Of a stretch of DNA of 64,000 nt, positions 1 to 12,075 are shown piece after piece. The translations under genes were made by a program, and so were the position numbers. The stretch's first letter is position 1, and each line of letters starts with the position of its first letter. The notes beneath the pieces were generated by a model. That model made no database searches. It was not told the DNA's origin and saw nothing but the letters and a program-made list of their open reading frames with translations. Where the stretch lies: contig NC_089219.1 in the NCBI RefSeq assembly GCF_963924675.1, positions 151,982,288-152,046,287 of the forward strand, read 5' to 3'. Source of the stretch: Phocoena phocoena. Taxonomy: Eukaryota > Chordata > Mammalia > Artiodactyla > Phocoenidae.

Positions 1-778
1 ATCTTGCAGTGAAGACCCTGTCACTCCCGTCACTCCCTGGTAGAGAGTGGGAGGATAGCCAGGCACTTCAGGTCAAAGACCTCAGCTCCCCCGGGTATAC
101 CCTCTGCCCTTAGAAACAAGGACCCAGCACTGCCAGTGAGCAGTTGGCTTTCAGATACACCTCGGGAGCCAGGTTGCAGCCCCTAGCCCAGCTTTGAACG
201 GCTTCACTTGACCCTCCTTTCCTCTGATGTGTAGGTCCTGGTTCCTTCTCCCAGCCCCCACTGTCGTCACAGTGAACAGAAAACTCCGCACGTTCTCATC
301 TTTCCCAAAGGATCCCTGGGAGGCACAGTCACTGGCCTGGCAAGGGGGAGGGGAATGTAGGGGGTGTTTTTGTGTACGTTTTGCTGTTTTTAAGAAAGCA
401 GGCATTGGATGGGAAGTAGGGTGGGGACGGAAGACGATCTCTGAACCCTGGGACCAGAGACTGTGAGGGTGGTGAGGGGGGACTGATGGTCACAGCTACC
501 TGCTGGACTTGTTTTAGTTGTGAATTCCTTCCCCAGATCAAATGTGCTGTGCCTACTGATTCCTCCCCAGATACTTTTCCTGTACTTGTGGGAATGCTTT
601 GTCGATAGTACCCTTGATATACCCCACCTCCTGCAGCAAAGGAAGTGTATGCATTGACAGTTACCGATCACAAGGAAACCCATGGCTCTCTCTCCCTTCT
701 TCCTAATCAGGCTAGGATTCCTAGTGCCCTTTCAGCCCCTTAGCTTTGGGGTCTAAGTGTTAAACCTTGATTAATCTC
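1..778. other. Repeat-poor non-coding DNA
   Basis: I see no exon with convincing splice sites, no known RNA gene and no recognisable repeat. Short open frames on both strands overlap each other and lack family motifs, as expected by chance in GC-rich DNA. Confidence 0.5.
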
Positions 779-900
779 CTGGAACACTGAAATGAGGAAA
801 TGAAGGCCCAGAGAGGCACAGTCACTTGCCTAGGGTGACACAGCATGCCGGCGTCAGAGCCAGGAATAGAACCCAGGCCACCTAAGCCCCCATTAAGATC
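779..900 (-). repeat. MIR SINE fragment
   Basis: The stretch 'gaggcacagtcacttgcc' followed by 'agagccaggaatagaaccc' matches the reverse strand of the MIR core and tRNA-like part. It is old and diverged, and no target-site duplication is visible. Confidence 0.75.
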
Positions 901-1940
901 CCGGTCTTTCTCTGGGTTTGTCACGGGAGGGATCCAGAGACAGCTGCGGTGGATAGATCTAGAAATATAGTAGTTGTGTCTTGGCTCTGTCTATATATAT
1001 CCCGGAGATTGCTCTCTGCTCTCTATATATACTCCAGGAGAGTGGGTGTGTGGATGGTGCTAGAAAGCGGGTATTTAAATAACCAGTCTACCTACCCATG
1101 CTGACTCAAGCTGGGCTTCCTGCCCACCCAGCTGGCCATTGGAAACGCATTGCACCTATTACAGTCATTAGCTGGATTACCAGGACACTGCGAGGGGGAG
1201 GGAGGGGAGGATCCTGACAGGACCCACTCCACTGTGGGCACTGTGCTTGGTGAGGGCCTACCAGCTGGGCCCTCTGCTCTGCCTGGAGAAACATGAAGGA
1301 AGTTTGTCCAAAGGAGCCAGGTTGGCCAGGCCTGTGGAGAGAGCCACCAGCCGGGCCCTGCCAAGTTCCTCAAAGACAATGGAAACACTTTGCAGGCGTG
1401 CCTAGCATCTGGGGCATTGGACATTCTATGCAATCTCTATTGTAGGAGGGGCTGGGCCCGGGATATGGCTCATGCTTCCTTATTCCAAACCCCTTCCCCT
1501 CGGCATCTGGGCTGTCCCTGGTGTTCTTCCCAGAGAGACAAGTGATCAGACCAGGCCCAGGATGCAGGCATGACCTCAATGCAGTGTGCTTGCTTTTGTC
1601 CCGGCTGCCCTGCTGCAGCTGACTTGAATGTATTTCTGCTCCCTCCAGGGCAGGCCCAGGGGCAGAGAAGTGAGCTGGAGGCATCTGTGGATGGCTGAGG
1701 CCAAGGAGACCTCAGTGAGTGTTTGGAGAAAGGGATACTTTCACAGATTGAGAGCTGGTCTTCTGAAGCCCCCTCCCATGCCACAGATACCAGAGGGGCC
1801 CCTGCTGCCTGTGATGAGGGTCGTGTCAGCCAGAGGTGGGGGACAACATGCCCAGCTGGGGTAAATCCAGCCTCAGCCCCTACCTCAGACTGACTTTTGT
1901 GCCAGGGAAGAAAGCATACCCTTACCCTTACATTCTTACC
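901..1940. other. Repeat-poor GC-rich non-coding DNA
   Basis: Two 'ctctatatat' stretches near 990-1030 are the only notable local pattern. A 158-residue open frame lies on the minus strand (1470-1946), but it has no recognisable domain and overlaps other chance frames, so it is not called as a gene. Confidence 0.45.
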
Positions 1941-1944
1941 TCCC

Positions 1945-2003
1945 AAGCCCTTTGCCCAGCATAGGTGCTCAATAAAATAGCCTGTTGGCTGAAAGAACTC
2001 TGT
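1945..2003 (+). repeat. L2/MIR-type 3' end fragment
   Basis: 'cataggtgctcaataaa' is the usual 3' terminal motif of L2 LINEs and MIRs. It supplies an AATAAA, but there is no upstream exon to suggest that this is a used poly(A) site. Confidence 0.5.
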
Positions 2004-5000
2004 GCTATCTGTTCTCTACTGAGGAGGATGGGGATTTGTATTGCCCGGAGTGGTTAAAGGAAGTGCCTTATGTTCCCTATAGATTGCCCTAAGGGTTTCA
2101 GACAAATTGGGGCCGTTAGGGAAGGGAGGAATCTGAGACTCAGTTCCAGGTGTCAGGGTAGAGGCTGTGCTGGATGAGGGACTTCCTTCAAGGTCCCCAA
2201 AGTCCCACACTTGGATTATCGGACTGTGTGATCTAAAGGATCCAGTGGGAAACCCCCCACCTCTAACCTGTGCAAGGTGACACAAGACAGAGCTTATTTT
2301 GAGCTGGCTTGCTTCCTGTTCCCAAGCATAGGTGTGTGGTGACGAGGGGAGGCAGAGGGGCGGGAGGGGGACAAAGGTAGCTGCAGCCGGGGCCTTCTCT
2401 TCTCTACCCTGGACTCACCCAGGCTCCAATTTGAGGAATGACATCAACTCCACCGACCGGGAAACACTGAGGTTTCAAAGAGGCCTTTGTTTGGTGGCGC
2501 GCCCCATCCGCCAGCGGTGTGAGAGGTCTAGCGGGGCCTGGGCAGCCTCAGGAGGGCTCCAGGATGTTAACCCCAGCTTGCTTCTCTCTCCTGCCTTTCT
2601 CCTGCCCCCTCTTCCTCCTCTGCCTTTCCCTGCAGATCTTCTCTGGTGAGCAGCCCCCAGCCTGGCCCAGGGCATGCCCCAGTTCACTTTCGCTTGCTTC
2701 TGTGGCCTCCACGGTTTCTGCAAGATGAAGAGGAAGAAGGAGGAAGTTCACAGAGAGCGGGAAACGGCGGTGTGAGCGGAGCCAGGGCCCCTTCTTCAGC
2801 CCCCAGCAGGTCCTAGGCCTGAGGCGCCTGCTTCTGTCTGAGGCTTGGAGCAGGAAGTTTCCATCTGGCCAGGGCTCTTCTCAGGCGACCCGACCACCTG
2901 ACCCCGTCTAACCTGTGAGCATCAGCCTCCTGTGTGCCCTGGCCTCCTCCTGCCCCTGGGTTTCCAATCCTGAGACCTCCCAGAAGAGAGGCCCCAGTCA
3001 CACCAGGGGAAGCCCAGGACCTGCCGTGTGCCTTCCAGAGACTGAGAAGCCCCAGGGAGGCCCCAGGAACGGAGCTTCTTTCTGTCCTGAGGTCCCGAGG
3101 GCTCTGGGACTCTGCTCAGGGTAACCACTCCCATGAGGGACATGCTGCCTTGGGCCAGGGGAGCTGTTGCTAAATGGGAAACTGGCTGCTCTGCCAGAGA
3201 AACTCCCAGCAGCCTTGACCATGGGAGAGGCCTCAGGCAGGTAGACGTGTGAGACAGACCTGCTCCAAGCCCAGGATGGAGTCTCTCCTGGGATGCCAGG
3301 ACCTGAGGCGGGAGCCTCCACAGAGCCCAGAGCCGAGTCCACAGGAATGTGGTCAGGAGATGAGTCCTTTACCGTCTGTCCCCTCCCAGCGTCCCTTTGG
3401 GCCAGGCCTGAGGGAGGCCACCTGGCTGTGAGTAGCGTGGCTGTGCAGGGCCGGTGAGAGGCCAGGCAAACGCCTGTCCTCACCTTGCCCCAGCTCACGG
3501 CAGGCTCTGTGTCTCCCTCTGCACTGCTCTCTCCCACACTCCAGAAAGCAGCCTTCCCTCCAGCCTGGCCTCTCTGCCCACTCATCTCCACTATGTCTCC
3601 TCAGCAGCAGCTTAGATGTGGGCGGCCTCCTTCCCAGGCCCTGACTCCCCTCCTCAGGGACTGCCTTCCGGGACCAGACCGGGTGATCCCTTTCCTGGAC
3701 TAAACTGAGCCCTCCCTTTGTTCTCCCATCTCCTGCCTCACTCACCTGCCCCTTCCTTCTCTTCTCAGAAGCCCTAGAGGAGGAAATGCTGACATGTGGT
3801 GCCTTTAGGGGACACTCTGGGAGGAGGGGGCCCTCTAAGACCTTCCTTGACTTGTCCCCTAATCTCCTTACCTCCAGCAACCTTCAGGGTCAGAATCTGT
3901 CTCCACCCGCAGCCTATTTCCAGGAGGTAGGAAGCAAACAAAAAACCATCTCCTTCCTTCGCTTCCTTCCTTGCCTCCCATTTTGATGAAACTCGGCCTT
4001 CTGTCACTGTGCCTGGACCTCTCAGGTGCTAGAGGGTCACGCAGCAATGCCAGTGGCAGAGACACTTTAGGCAGATTCTGTAGCTTTAGCAAGTCTGCCC
4101 TCTACTTCATCACAGGAACAATTCAGCCCAGGAACAAAGTCACAGCCCCTCTGGCATCCAGGGACAGAATAACCTTTCTGAAACATAACAAGTGACCTGG
4201 GTAGAGGAGGTCAGGGCCCTAGGACAGGAAGGGCTGTGTACCCGTCTCCTTGGAATGTGGACCTCTCTGGGTAGTTAGGGAGGACAGGACACCTCCTCCA
4301 CTGTTTCATGCAGAAGCCTCTGCCTGTCTCCCTCAAGCCCCACACGCAGGGGCATTTCCTGGGCTTTTGGCGGATTTGGTGGTATGCAGGTCCTCTTTGC
4401 AAAGCTAGAGCACAGCTTAAGATTTCTCTCCTCCCATCCTCCAACCCCCTCCTTTGCCCTTACTGCCCAGCCCCAACCTTCTGCAATCTGTTATTTCCTT
4501 TTATATCCAAAGAATTATAAACAGAAGTCCTTCCCTCGAGGAAGGAGCAGTAAAGGCCAGTGGGGTCACAAGGGACAGAAGAAAAACCCCCTGGTTCTTC
4601 AGCCTCTTGGACAGCAGAGGCCTCAGTGAGGCAAAGAGATGGGCAGAAACGCTTTCAAGGGTTCCTTGATGGGCGGGAGAGCCCACCTGGAGGCCAGGTA
4701 CGTCTCTAGCAGTTGCCTGCGAGGCTGCAGCCCCAGCGAAGTCACTCCTGTGGTGGAGGATGAAATTGTATCCCTGGAGACAGAGGTGTTGGGTGTTCTG
4801 TCCTGACCACATGGGCTCACCTGGAGGAAAGGTCAGGAGAGTGGGAAACATAGGCGGGAGGGGTGGCAAACGAGAGCTTTCCCCTGTGCTCTCAGGCTTG
4901 GCAGGGATTTCAGCTGCAGGGGTTTGGCAGTGAGCCAGCTCAGAGAGCTGCTTCCCCCAGGGGAACTCCATTGGCTCCTGAGGGATACTGGATATCTTGA

Positions 5001-5880
5001 GCCCCTGCTGTGGGAACATGGAGAGGTCCCAAGGTCAAGGCCCAGCTGTATCTGCAGACAGCTGCCCTTGGCCTCCAAGCTGTGGCCCCTTTTTCATCCG
5101 GGGCTAAGGTTGAGGCCAACACTGCGGCTGAGTAGGAGGCGGCAGCAGCTTCTAGCCAACTCACCCCACAATCTATCGTCCCTCAGTTTCCTTCTCAGGG
5201 AAATGGGGACTTGGCCCCTCTCAGCATCTCGAAGGGGAGCCCAGGGGAGAAGTTTAACCCAAAAAGGCAGAAACAGCCCCCGCATCCACAGACCACGTGC
5301 CCCAAGCACCTGACTTGTAGCCCAGGCTGTTCTTCCTCCCGTTCCTTTTAGGGGCTGGGGGGGGGTCTGGCTGCCTTGTTTCCTGCCCTGAGTCTCATGC
5401 CTTCCCAGAGGTCAGGTTGGACTGTTTTGTCCTCCCTGTTTCTAATTTCCTCCACTCCAATGTTCTCTCCCAGACCCTGCCTTGAGGTGGGGACGAAGAG
5501 CTCCAGGGGTGAGGCAGGTGGCAACGTGAGTAGACGATTCCGAGGAGGGGTCGGGCCTCCCGGTCTTGCTGCGTGGCACTGAGTCCTCCTCGCAGACAGG
5601 TGAGACGGCTTAGCTTTCCCATCTATAAAAGGGAGAAGCCCGCCGGCTCATTTCCCCTCTAGTTATGTGGGCTGTTGTGTGGCGGGATAAAGAGACGTGA
5701 AGGGTGCTTGAGGCTCTTATGACTTGAGTGTTGTCTGGGACCCTGGCCGGAGGGATCCCGAGGAACTTCTTGTCTCAGGTCTTTTTTTATTAGAATGTCA
5801 TTTCCTTCTCCATTCCCAGAGAAGGGCTTTTTGCATGTAGCATATGGGTCAATGGGAATATATAGGAAGATTGTTATTTT
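2004..5880. other. GC-rich, largely repeat-free upstream DNA
   Basis: The sequence is long, GC-rich and repeat-poor. Open frames are plentiful (one of 197 residues on the minus strand at 2998-3591, one of 129 on the plus strand at 4924-5313), but they are proline/serine-rich, overlap one another and match no family I know. In human, the lncRNA BLACAT1 lies upstream of LEMD1. I cannot recognise it here, and the distance suggests it would lie further upstream. Confidence 0.45.
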
Positions 5881-5885
5881 TGGGA

Positions 5886-5902
5886 AAAAAAAAAAAAAAA
5901 AA
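5886..5902 (+). repeat. Poly(A) tract
   Basis: A run of about 17 A with no recognisable retroposon body directly upstream. It could be a slippage-grown A tract or the tail of a degraded element. Confidence 0.7.
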
Positions 5903-5934
5903 CAGCAATAATTTAACTAACCGAACTATGCACA

Positions 5935-6120
5935 AAGTAACACAGTGGGATGAAAAGAGCATTGAGCCGGGAACCAGCTCTCCTGGGTTCTAGCCCTGCT
6001 TCGTCACTGATGGCGTAACCTTAGGCTAATTATATCCTATTTCTGGGATTCAATTTCCTCAACTATAAAGAAGGGACTGCACTAATGTCCTCTAAGTCCC
6101 CTCCAGAGTCCAGGGCTCTG
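5935..6120 (+). repeat. MIR-family SINE
   Basis: 'ctcctgggttctagccctgc' and 'tttcctcaactataaag' are the tRNA-like B-box region and core of a MIR/MIR3 copy in sense orientation. It is old and carries no TSD. Confidence 0.7.
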
Positions 6121-6449
6121 TGGGTCTGGGAAGTTGAACCTCAGTGGGGCTCAAGGCTATGGAACCAGAGGGGTTGCAGGTTTCCTGTGCCCCAGCTGGT
6201 GTGCTTTGTGCATGCAGCAAATGTGCGGGGAGGGTGGATGGGAGTGATATGGTAGATCCAGGAAAGGGTGGGAGGAGTGAGAAGGAAAGCCAAGGCACCC
6301 AGAGCCTCTCCTGCTAGACTCCTACCCAGCACTCCCTGCTCAGGGAACCAGGATGCCCTGAAGTTCTGTCTCTCCTTCTTGTAGCCAGGACTCCAATTCC
6401 AGGCCCTGTTGGGGCCGTGCCAAGTGCCACTTTTGTGCACGGTCTCTCT

Positions 6450-6451
<2 letters not shown>

Positions 6452-6486
<35 letters not shown>
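6452..6486. repeat. (CA)n microsatellite
   Basis: About 17 uninterrupted CA units. Length is probably variable between individuals. The valine/cysteine-rich open frames read across it are artefacts. Confidence 0.97.
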
Positions 6487-6488
<2 letters not shown>

Positions 6489-6489
6489 T

Positions 6490-9410
6490 GCAGATGGAAC
6501 TCAAGGACCCGCTCCCTGCCCCAGTTTATGTAACCCTTTTGCACAGCTGCTGGTGAGCCCATCTCCAAGCTGACTGACCCACCCCACCTTATTACCTTGC
6601 CTTCTGCAAGGGGAAGTGCCTCAGGCTGCAATCTGCTGTCTACAGACTGAATGTGCATTTTGCCCAGTGGTCTGGGATGTGCCGGGGGTGGGATGGGCTG
6701 ATGACCGTCTTTGCATAGAGAGCTGCAGCCCCCAGTCTCCCAGAGCTCCCCCATGGCTGACTCCTGACCTCGGCAACCTGCATCCTCTCTCCCAGCCCCT
6801 ATAAAAGGTGGCGACAAGACCCATTTCCTCCCTACCTCACAGGAAGGCATACATTGCAAGGGTACATTGGATCAGATGTGCCCAGGTGTGGCTTGAACTT
6901 TTGGAGACACAAGCGTCTTCCACAACCATGAAGATGCAATGGCACCAGAGAAGAAAATCTCAGGCTGCTGTGTTGGGTGGGCTCCTTGCATGCTGGACCA
7001 GAAAACGTGGTGTTCACCCTGAAGGTGGCTGCTGTGTCCAGCTGGTGATGGGGCTGACACCACGAGAACCAAGAGCCAGAAGCTGCTCCCAAAGAGTGAA
7101 TGCTCCATCCCCGGACACAAAAGCAAGAGCAAGAGATAGCTGTCCCGGCCATAACCCTGTTCCCAATACAAACTGCTCCCTAAGGCCAAGTTGTGAACAA
7201 TGGAGGAACATGGGAGTTAATCCTCTATCCCTCAGGCCATACTCCCAAGTCAGTGCGCCCTATGCTGGGCTGTTGTGGCCAGTCCTATCTGGGATCAGAA
7301 CCACAGACCATGAAGACTAAACAGTGACCTTGGCTGTTCACAGGGGAGCCCAGGATGTCAGGACCATGCACCAGGAGGGTGAAGTCTGGGGGGTACCCTG
7401 GACATCCCTGGATGAACGTGTTATACTGAGGAAGAAATTCTAAAACCCAGGAGCCCCAAGACTTGGGAGCCCAGGCTCTGGCAGAAGCCTCAGGCTTTGG
7501 AGTTTAAGGGTTTCCTAGTGGGTTACTGGTCTGTCTCCTTCCCCTTGGGCAGTCTTCCGCTCTCCCTCAGCTTATTCCTGTGTTCCATCGGAGAGGCGGG
7601 AGGAAGGCTGAAGGGGAAGATGGCAGGACCCAGAGATCCTCAGGACTCTCCCAGCCTCCGTTGCCATGGCAACACTGCTATTTTTATCCCATTGTTCATG
7701 TTGCTCAAAGGTCTGACTTTCTCTGTTCCGGAGAGGCCAGGCTGGCTTCTGCCCTCATCCTTCAATGCAGTACCTTCTCCCAGAGGCCTGAGAGGGGAAA
7801 AGAGTAACGCAGGAGACAGGAACCCGCTGGGTCACCCCTCAACCAGGGGAACTGTCTGACAGCGGTTTGCCTCTGCACTTTTGAGCCTTTGGTTTTCTAG
7901 TGGCTTAGGTGCTCAGTTTTATGTTTTTAAGGAGATCAAAACTCCCCATCGTCTTCCTGATAGTCTGCTCCAGAGAAAAAAGGAAGAGCTGCTGCTTGCA
8001 ATGAGTTTTTCCCACAAAGCTATGACACTGGGGCTGCTGCCCTTCTTGGGAAAACCAGAGCTGGTTCTGAAGAATGTCCTGTTGGTAGAAGCCAACCCCT
8101 GGCCCCTTGAAGGGGGCTAGAGAGCTAAGTTTGGTTTATTGGTAATCAGATATACTTAACATCACTAAGGAACCTAAACCGGTACCTCCCTTTCCTTTGC
8201 CCCTCCACCAAAGAACTGGGGCAACTGGGCTTCCTTCATGCCTTTGTCCAGTTTTTATGCCCAAAGCCGGTTAGCATACATTCTCCAGGCCGGAGAGCAG
8301 ACTCATGAGTTTCTCTCCTTCCCTCCCCCCACCCCCCAACAGCTGTTTCTTTCCAGAGGCTTGAGGTCTTAAATTTTGATGATGCTGTTGAAGCAGGGTT
8401 TAATGAAAGGATTTCTTAGCCTCCCTCCCTGGCCCAGCCTCTGGTCCTCTCCCTATGCACCACCCACCTCAGTGGCAAGGTACCCCTGAGAGCCAATGGT
8501 GCTAACCTTCCCCACCTATATGCTTTGATGGTCAGTGAGATTTGAGCCCAACAGCTGGGGTGGGTGGGTTCGGAGGGAGCATTTCATGCATGTCCTGAAG
8601 ACCATGACCCTGGAGACAGGTCCAGGTCTTCACCCAGTAAAGTACAATCATATTGTGTCAGGCTCCTGCATTCAGGTGAACTGACTCCTGGATGGCTAAT
8701 TTTTCTAGGGGGGCTGGGACCCAGTCGCCAAGCCTCTAACTGGTTTCATTTTGGCCCAAGATGCATGGTTTCCGAAATCTATGCACCTGGAGTAAGCGCT
8801 TTTCTGGTTGCCTCTGAAAAGCATGCTGGCAAATGCTGCTCTGTTAATTGCTGTAACAAACAGACTTTATTATATCCCTCTGCGGTAAATGAATTATGTT
8901 GTCAGAGTAGATGGGGCATCTACCCTAGTGTTTCTTTTGCACTGTGATACACGGCAGCAGCAGAAGCTAAACATTTATTTCCACCAACTCTGTTGTGGAG
9001 AAGGGAGACTGGGAGGGAGCAGAGTGTGAACATAAAGTGAGGTGATGGGGCCTAGGAGGTGGCTTCAGGAGATACGCTGAGCCCCTGGGGCTGTGAGCCT
9101 CACTTGTGCTATCTAGAAACTGGGGGAAGGCTGGCCTCCTGCCTCTTAGCACCTCAGAGAAATAGTGGGATAAAGCTGGCTGGAGGAGATGAAGTGGAGA
9201 ACAGGGAAGGTGGTTTAGGACTACAATATAATCACACAGATATAAAGATGCTTTTATTTTTTACAGGAGAATAAAGACCTTTAGTTGTACTTCTCAAGGC
9301 TAGTGATGTAACAAATGGGAATTTTCAGACTTAAAGGAGAGACAGATGCTGTAAGACGGCATAATATTAGGAACAAGAATGATTATATCATACAGTACGT
9401 GAATTATATA
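6490..9410. other. Repeat-poor non-coding DNA
   Basis: I find no known repeat or convincing exon. A 170-residue plus-strand frame (6808-7320) and a 120-residue frame (7497-7859) show no domain, splice context or codon pattern that I can support. Confidence 0.45.
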
Positions 9411-9415
9411 TCAAT

Positions 9416-9793
9416 AAAACTATCTTTTTAAAATTTTTTTTACATCTTTATTGGAGTATAATTGCTTTACAATGGTGTGTTAGTTTCTGCTTTATAACAA
9501 AGTGAATCAGCTATACATATACATATGTTCCCATATGTCTTCCCTCTTGCATCTCCCTCCCTCCCACCCTCCCTATTCCACCCCTCCAGGCGGTCACAAA
9601 GCACTAAGCTGATCTCCCTATGCTATGCGGCTGCTTCCCACTAGCTATCTACCTTACGTTTGTTAGTGTGTACATGTCCATGACTCTCTCTCGCCCTGTC
9701 ACAGCTCACCCTTCCCCCTCCCCACATCCTCAAGTCCGTTCTCCAGTAGGTCTGTGTCTTTATTCCTGTCTTACCCCTAAAAACTATCTTTTA
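9416..9793 (-). mobile_element. 5'-truncated young L1 (3' UTR) with TSD
   Basis: The T-run at 9434 starts an antisense L1 3' end. It continues through 'tttattggagtataattgc' and 'ctatacatatacatatg', which are typical of cetartiodactyl L1 3' UTRs. Near-identical copies of 'aaaactatctttt' flank it (left about 9416-9429, right 9780-9793), which is the hallmark of target-primed reverse transcription. About 350 bp of element remain and no ORF2 is left. Confidence 0.85.
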
Positions 9794-10204
9794 AAAGAAT
9801 TATTATATCATAACTCCACTTTGACTGGAGGGCCAGCAGCTCCAAATTATCACTGAAGCAGGAGGCTCTGAGGGGGCCAGAGAGCTAGAGCCATCAGGTT
9901 TAACCCCAGAGCCAGCATCCTGTAAGGCATGGAGTAGCTGGGGCAGGATGAGGCTGAAGTGTCACATGCTGCCCCATAGTTTACAGGGTAGATTGACTGC
10001 TCCTGGGAGGGGCTGCCCCTTCTCCCGGAGCAGCCACCACAGTGCTAGTACGTAAACACTCAATAGTGGTCGCTGATGGTCTGGGACAAATAAGTGCCCC
10101 ACACCTTTCAGTCTCCAGGAGTCAGCTGGGGTGCCTGCCCCTGGCCCTTCTGCTGTCAGTATCCCAGTCCTTACCCCTTGTGTGGGGAAATGTGTGCTGT
10201 GCAC
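9794..10204. other. Repeat-poor non-coding DNA
   Basis: No gene or repeat recognised. Confidence 0.4.
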
Positions 10205-10480
10205 TCCTGTCAATTCAATCCGTCCCATCAATATTGAGTCCTGACTGTGCAGAGCCCTCTGGGAAGAGCTGTAGGAGAAACACAGGGAAATCAGACATTG
10301 CCCTGCCCCTTGAGGAACTCACGATTTAATAAAAAGCAACACGCAAAGGCTTGAAGGATGTGACATGCAAGATGTAGAGTACAAGCAAAGTGTCTGGAGA
10401 GTGGGGAGGGATCAGGGAAGGTTTCACAGTGAGGTGGAATTTGAGCTGAGACTTGAAGGATGGAGCAGAAGGAATGTTCA
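10205..10480 (+). repeat. Ancient interspersed repeat (family uncertain)
   Basis: 'ccccttgaggaactcacg' and, further on, 'aatttgagctgagacttgaa' are phrases of an old dispersed mammalian repeat. A second copy occurs near 49880-50310. I suspect a CR1/L3-type LINE but am not sure of the family. Confidence 0.5.
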
Positions 10481-11290
10481 AAGCACAGATCCCAGGACCC
10501 CTCTCTCCACTTTGCTAACCTCTACGACATTTGCCCTTGGTTGTATGCACATGCAAAGCCAGCAGTCACCTTGCAAACAGGTGCTATACGTAGCCTCTCC
10601 TGTCACAGGTGGGCCCTATTGCTCCCAAATTCCTTTCCTCTCCAGGAGTCTGACATTTCAGTAGTGCTTCCTTTCTTTTACTTCAGGATTTGATTCCCTG
10701 GGGCTTGTCATCCAGGAGGATGGTGAACACTGGGCAGTTATCAGGCATTTGCCCCACAGCATCAAAGAATACATTGGATTCCCTCCCGGAGCAGGTTTCA
10801 TTAGGATGGGAGAAAAGCATGGGAGTATCAGTGGGCATCTGGCCCCAGGGCGGCATGGGTTGGTGGGGGGAGAGGGCACCTGGTGGGGAAAAGGGGGCAA
10901 AGAAAGGGGTAGCTGGGAGCTCTGACAATGAACTTCCCCTACTTCACAGCTCTGCCTGGCCAGGCTATGCAGTCTATGCCTACTTAAGCTCCTTCACTCG
11001 CTAGACCTCCTCCCTCCTTTTCCCTTCCTCCTCTTTTCTTTCTCCAAGTACCTTTTCTCCTACCCTCTTTCAAAAGGATGTCCCATCATGTCCCAGCACA
11101 CTGCCTGGGTCCAGACTGGGGAGAGAGGCATGGGCTGGCTGTCCTAAAGATGCTGTGTTTCTGTCCTGGATCTGCCCCAGCTAAGATGCTTGTTAGTGGC
11201 CAGAAAGACGTGTGACTTCGTCTGTCTAAACTCTGGTTTCCCTCCTTATAGAATGGGTGGATCTCTGCCTCCACCTTCCTTCCTCTCAAC
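10481..11290. other. Repeat-poor non-coding DNA
   Basis: Pyrimidine-rich tracts near 11005-11070 are the only pattern seen. No gene recognised. Confidence 0.4.
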
Positions 11291-11294
11291 TGGC

Positions 11295-11515
11295 TATGGT
11301 GGGGAAGAGCACAGGACATGGGTTCTGATCTCAATTCTCTTCGCTAGCTATGGCAGCCTAGAGAACTCAATCTCCCCAAACCTCTGTTTTCCATATGTAA
11401 AATACAGATAATAATGCTCGCCCCATGTTTTTTGAGGATCAAATAAGACAGCATGTGCTAAAATGCTTACTTAGTGCCTGGCACAAAGCAGGAGTTCAAT
11501 GAGTTAAGTGAAGGG
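11295..11515 (+). repeat. MIR SINE
   Basis: It runs from 'catgggttctgatctcaa' through 'agataataatgctcgcc' to 'gtgcctggcacaaagcagg', in the order of a nearly complete sense MIR. Confidence 0.85.
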
Positions 11516-11639
11516 GTTAGTTGAAAGCATTAAAAGTGGCAGGAGATTTTGCGTATCTCACATATCGTACTGACTCTAGCACAGTGGTGTGGTGTGGTGA
11601 AAGTCAGCAAGGGTTCCTCTAACTTCTGATTCTCCCCGT

Positions 11640-12075
11640 CCCCCCAGGGCTGAGCGGTCTAGGACGAGTCACTTCCCTGGCCACGTTTTGGGGAGCATCC
11701 TGCAGGCGGCGCTCTCCCATCATTTCCGCCTCAACAGAGTTGGGGCTGCCGTAGGGAACGAGGGGTGAGGGGAAGTGTGAAGGAAAAACAGCCCCACGCA
11801 TCGCTCACATATTTACATCTGAACTGTCAAAATAGTTATTTTAAGTTGAGTTCCGTCTGCTGCGGGTTTAAAATCAAGCAGGGCGGGGGCGGGGGCGCCC
11901 TGCTGGGGAGCGGGGGCGGCGGGCGCGGCGGGCCTAGTGCGCTCGCGCAGAGCGGCTCGGGGTGCTGGGGCTCCCTGGAGATGCTTGTACATGAGGCGGT
12001 GCGTGCGTGGGTGCAGCCTCTTCCTTTCGCCACTTTGCACCGAGCTTTGGTAGGCGCGGAAACCCAAATCTGCCA
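11640..12075. promoter_or_regulatory. CpG island, candidate LEMD1 promoter
   Basis: This is the only CpG-dense stretch in the window. Tandem GC boxes ('gggcgggggcgggggcg') lie at about 11881-11900, followed by a CG-rich core to about 11960. It lies about 10.2 kb upstream of the LEMD1 start codon and about 35 kb upstream of the stop. My recollection is that human LEMD1 spans about 40 kb from transcription start to end, so this is a sensible position for its first non-coding exon. A possible splice donor 'ctttg/gtaggc' occurs at 12049/12050. Direction and use are inference; it could instead drive an unannotated lncRNA. Confidence 0.6.

Noticed and set aside
1470..1946. 158-residue open frame on the minus strand
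   Set aside because: No recognisable family and no conserved motif. It overlaps another long frame and contains an L2-like end at one side.
2998..3591. 197-residue open frame on the minus strand
   Set aside because: Longest frame in the window, but rich in Pro/Ser/Gly, with no domain, no splice pairing and competing frames on both strands. It fits chance in GC-rich DNA.
4924..5313. 129-residue plus-strand frame
   Set aside because: Leu/Arg-rich chance frame with no supporting exon signals.
1..6000. BLACAT1 lncRNA orthologue
   Set aside because: The location is only roughly plausible and I cannot recall its sequence well enough to recognise it. No splice or poly(A) structure stands out.
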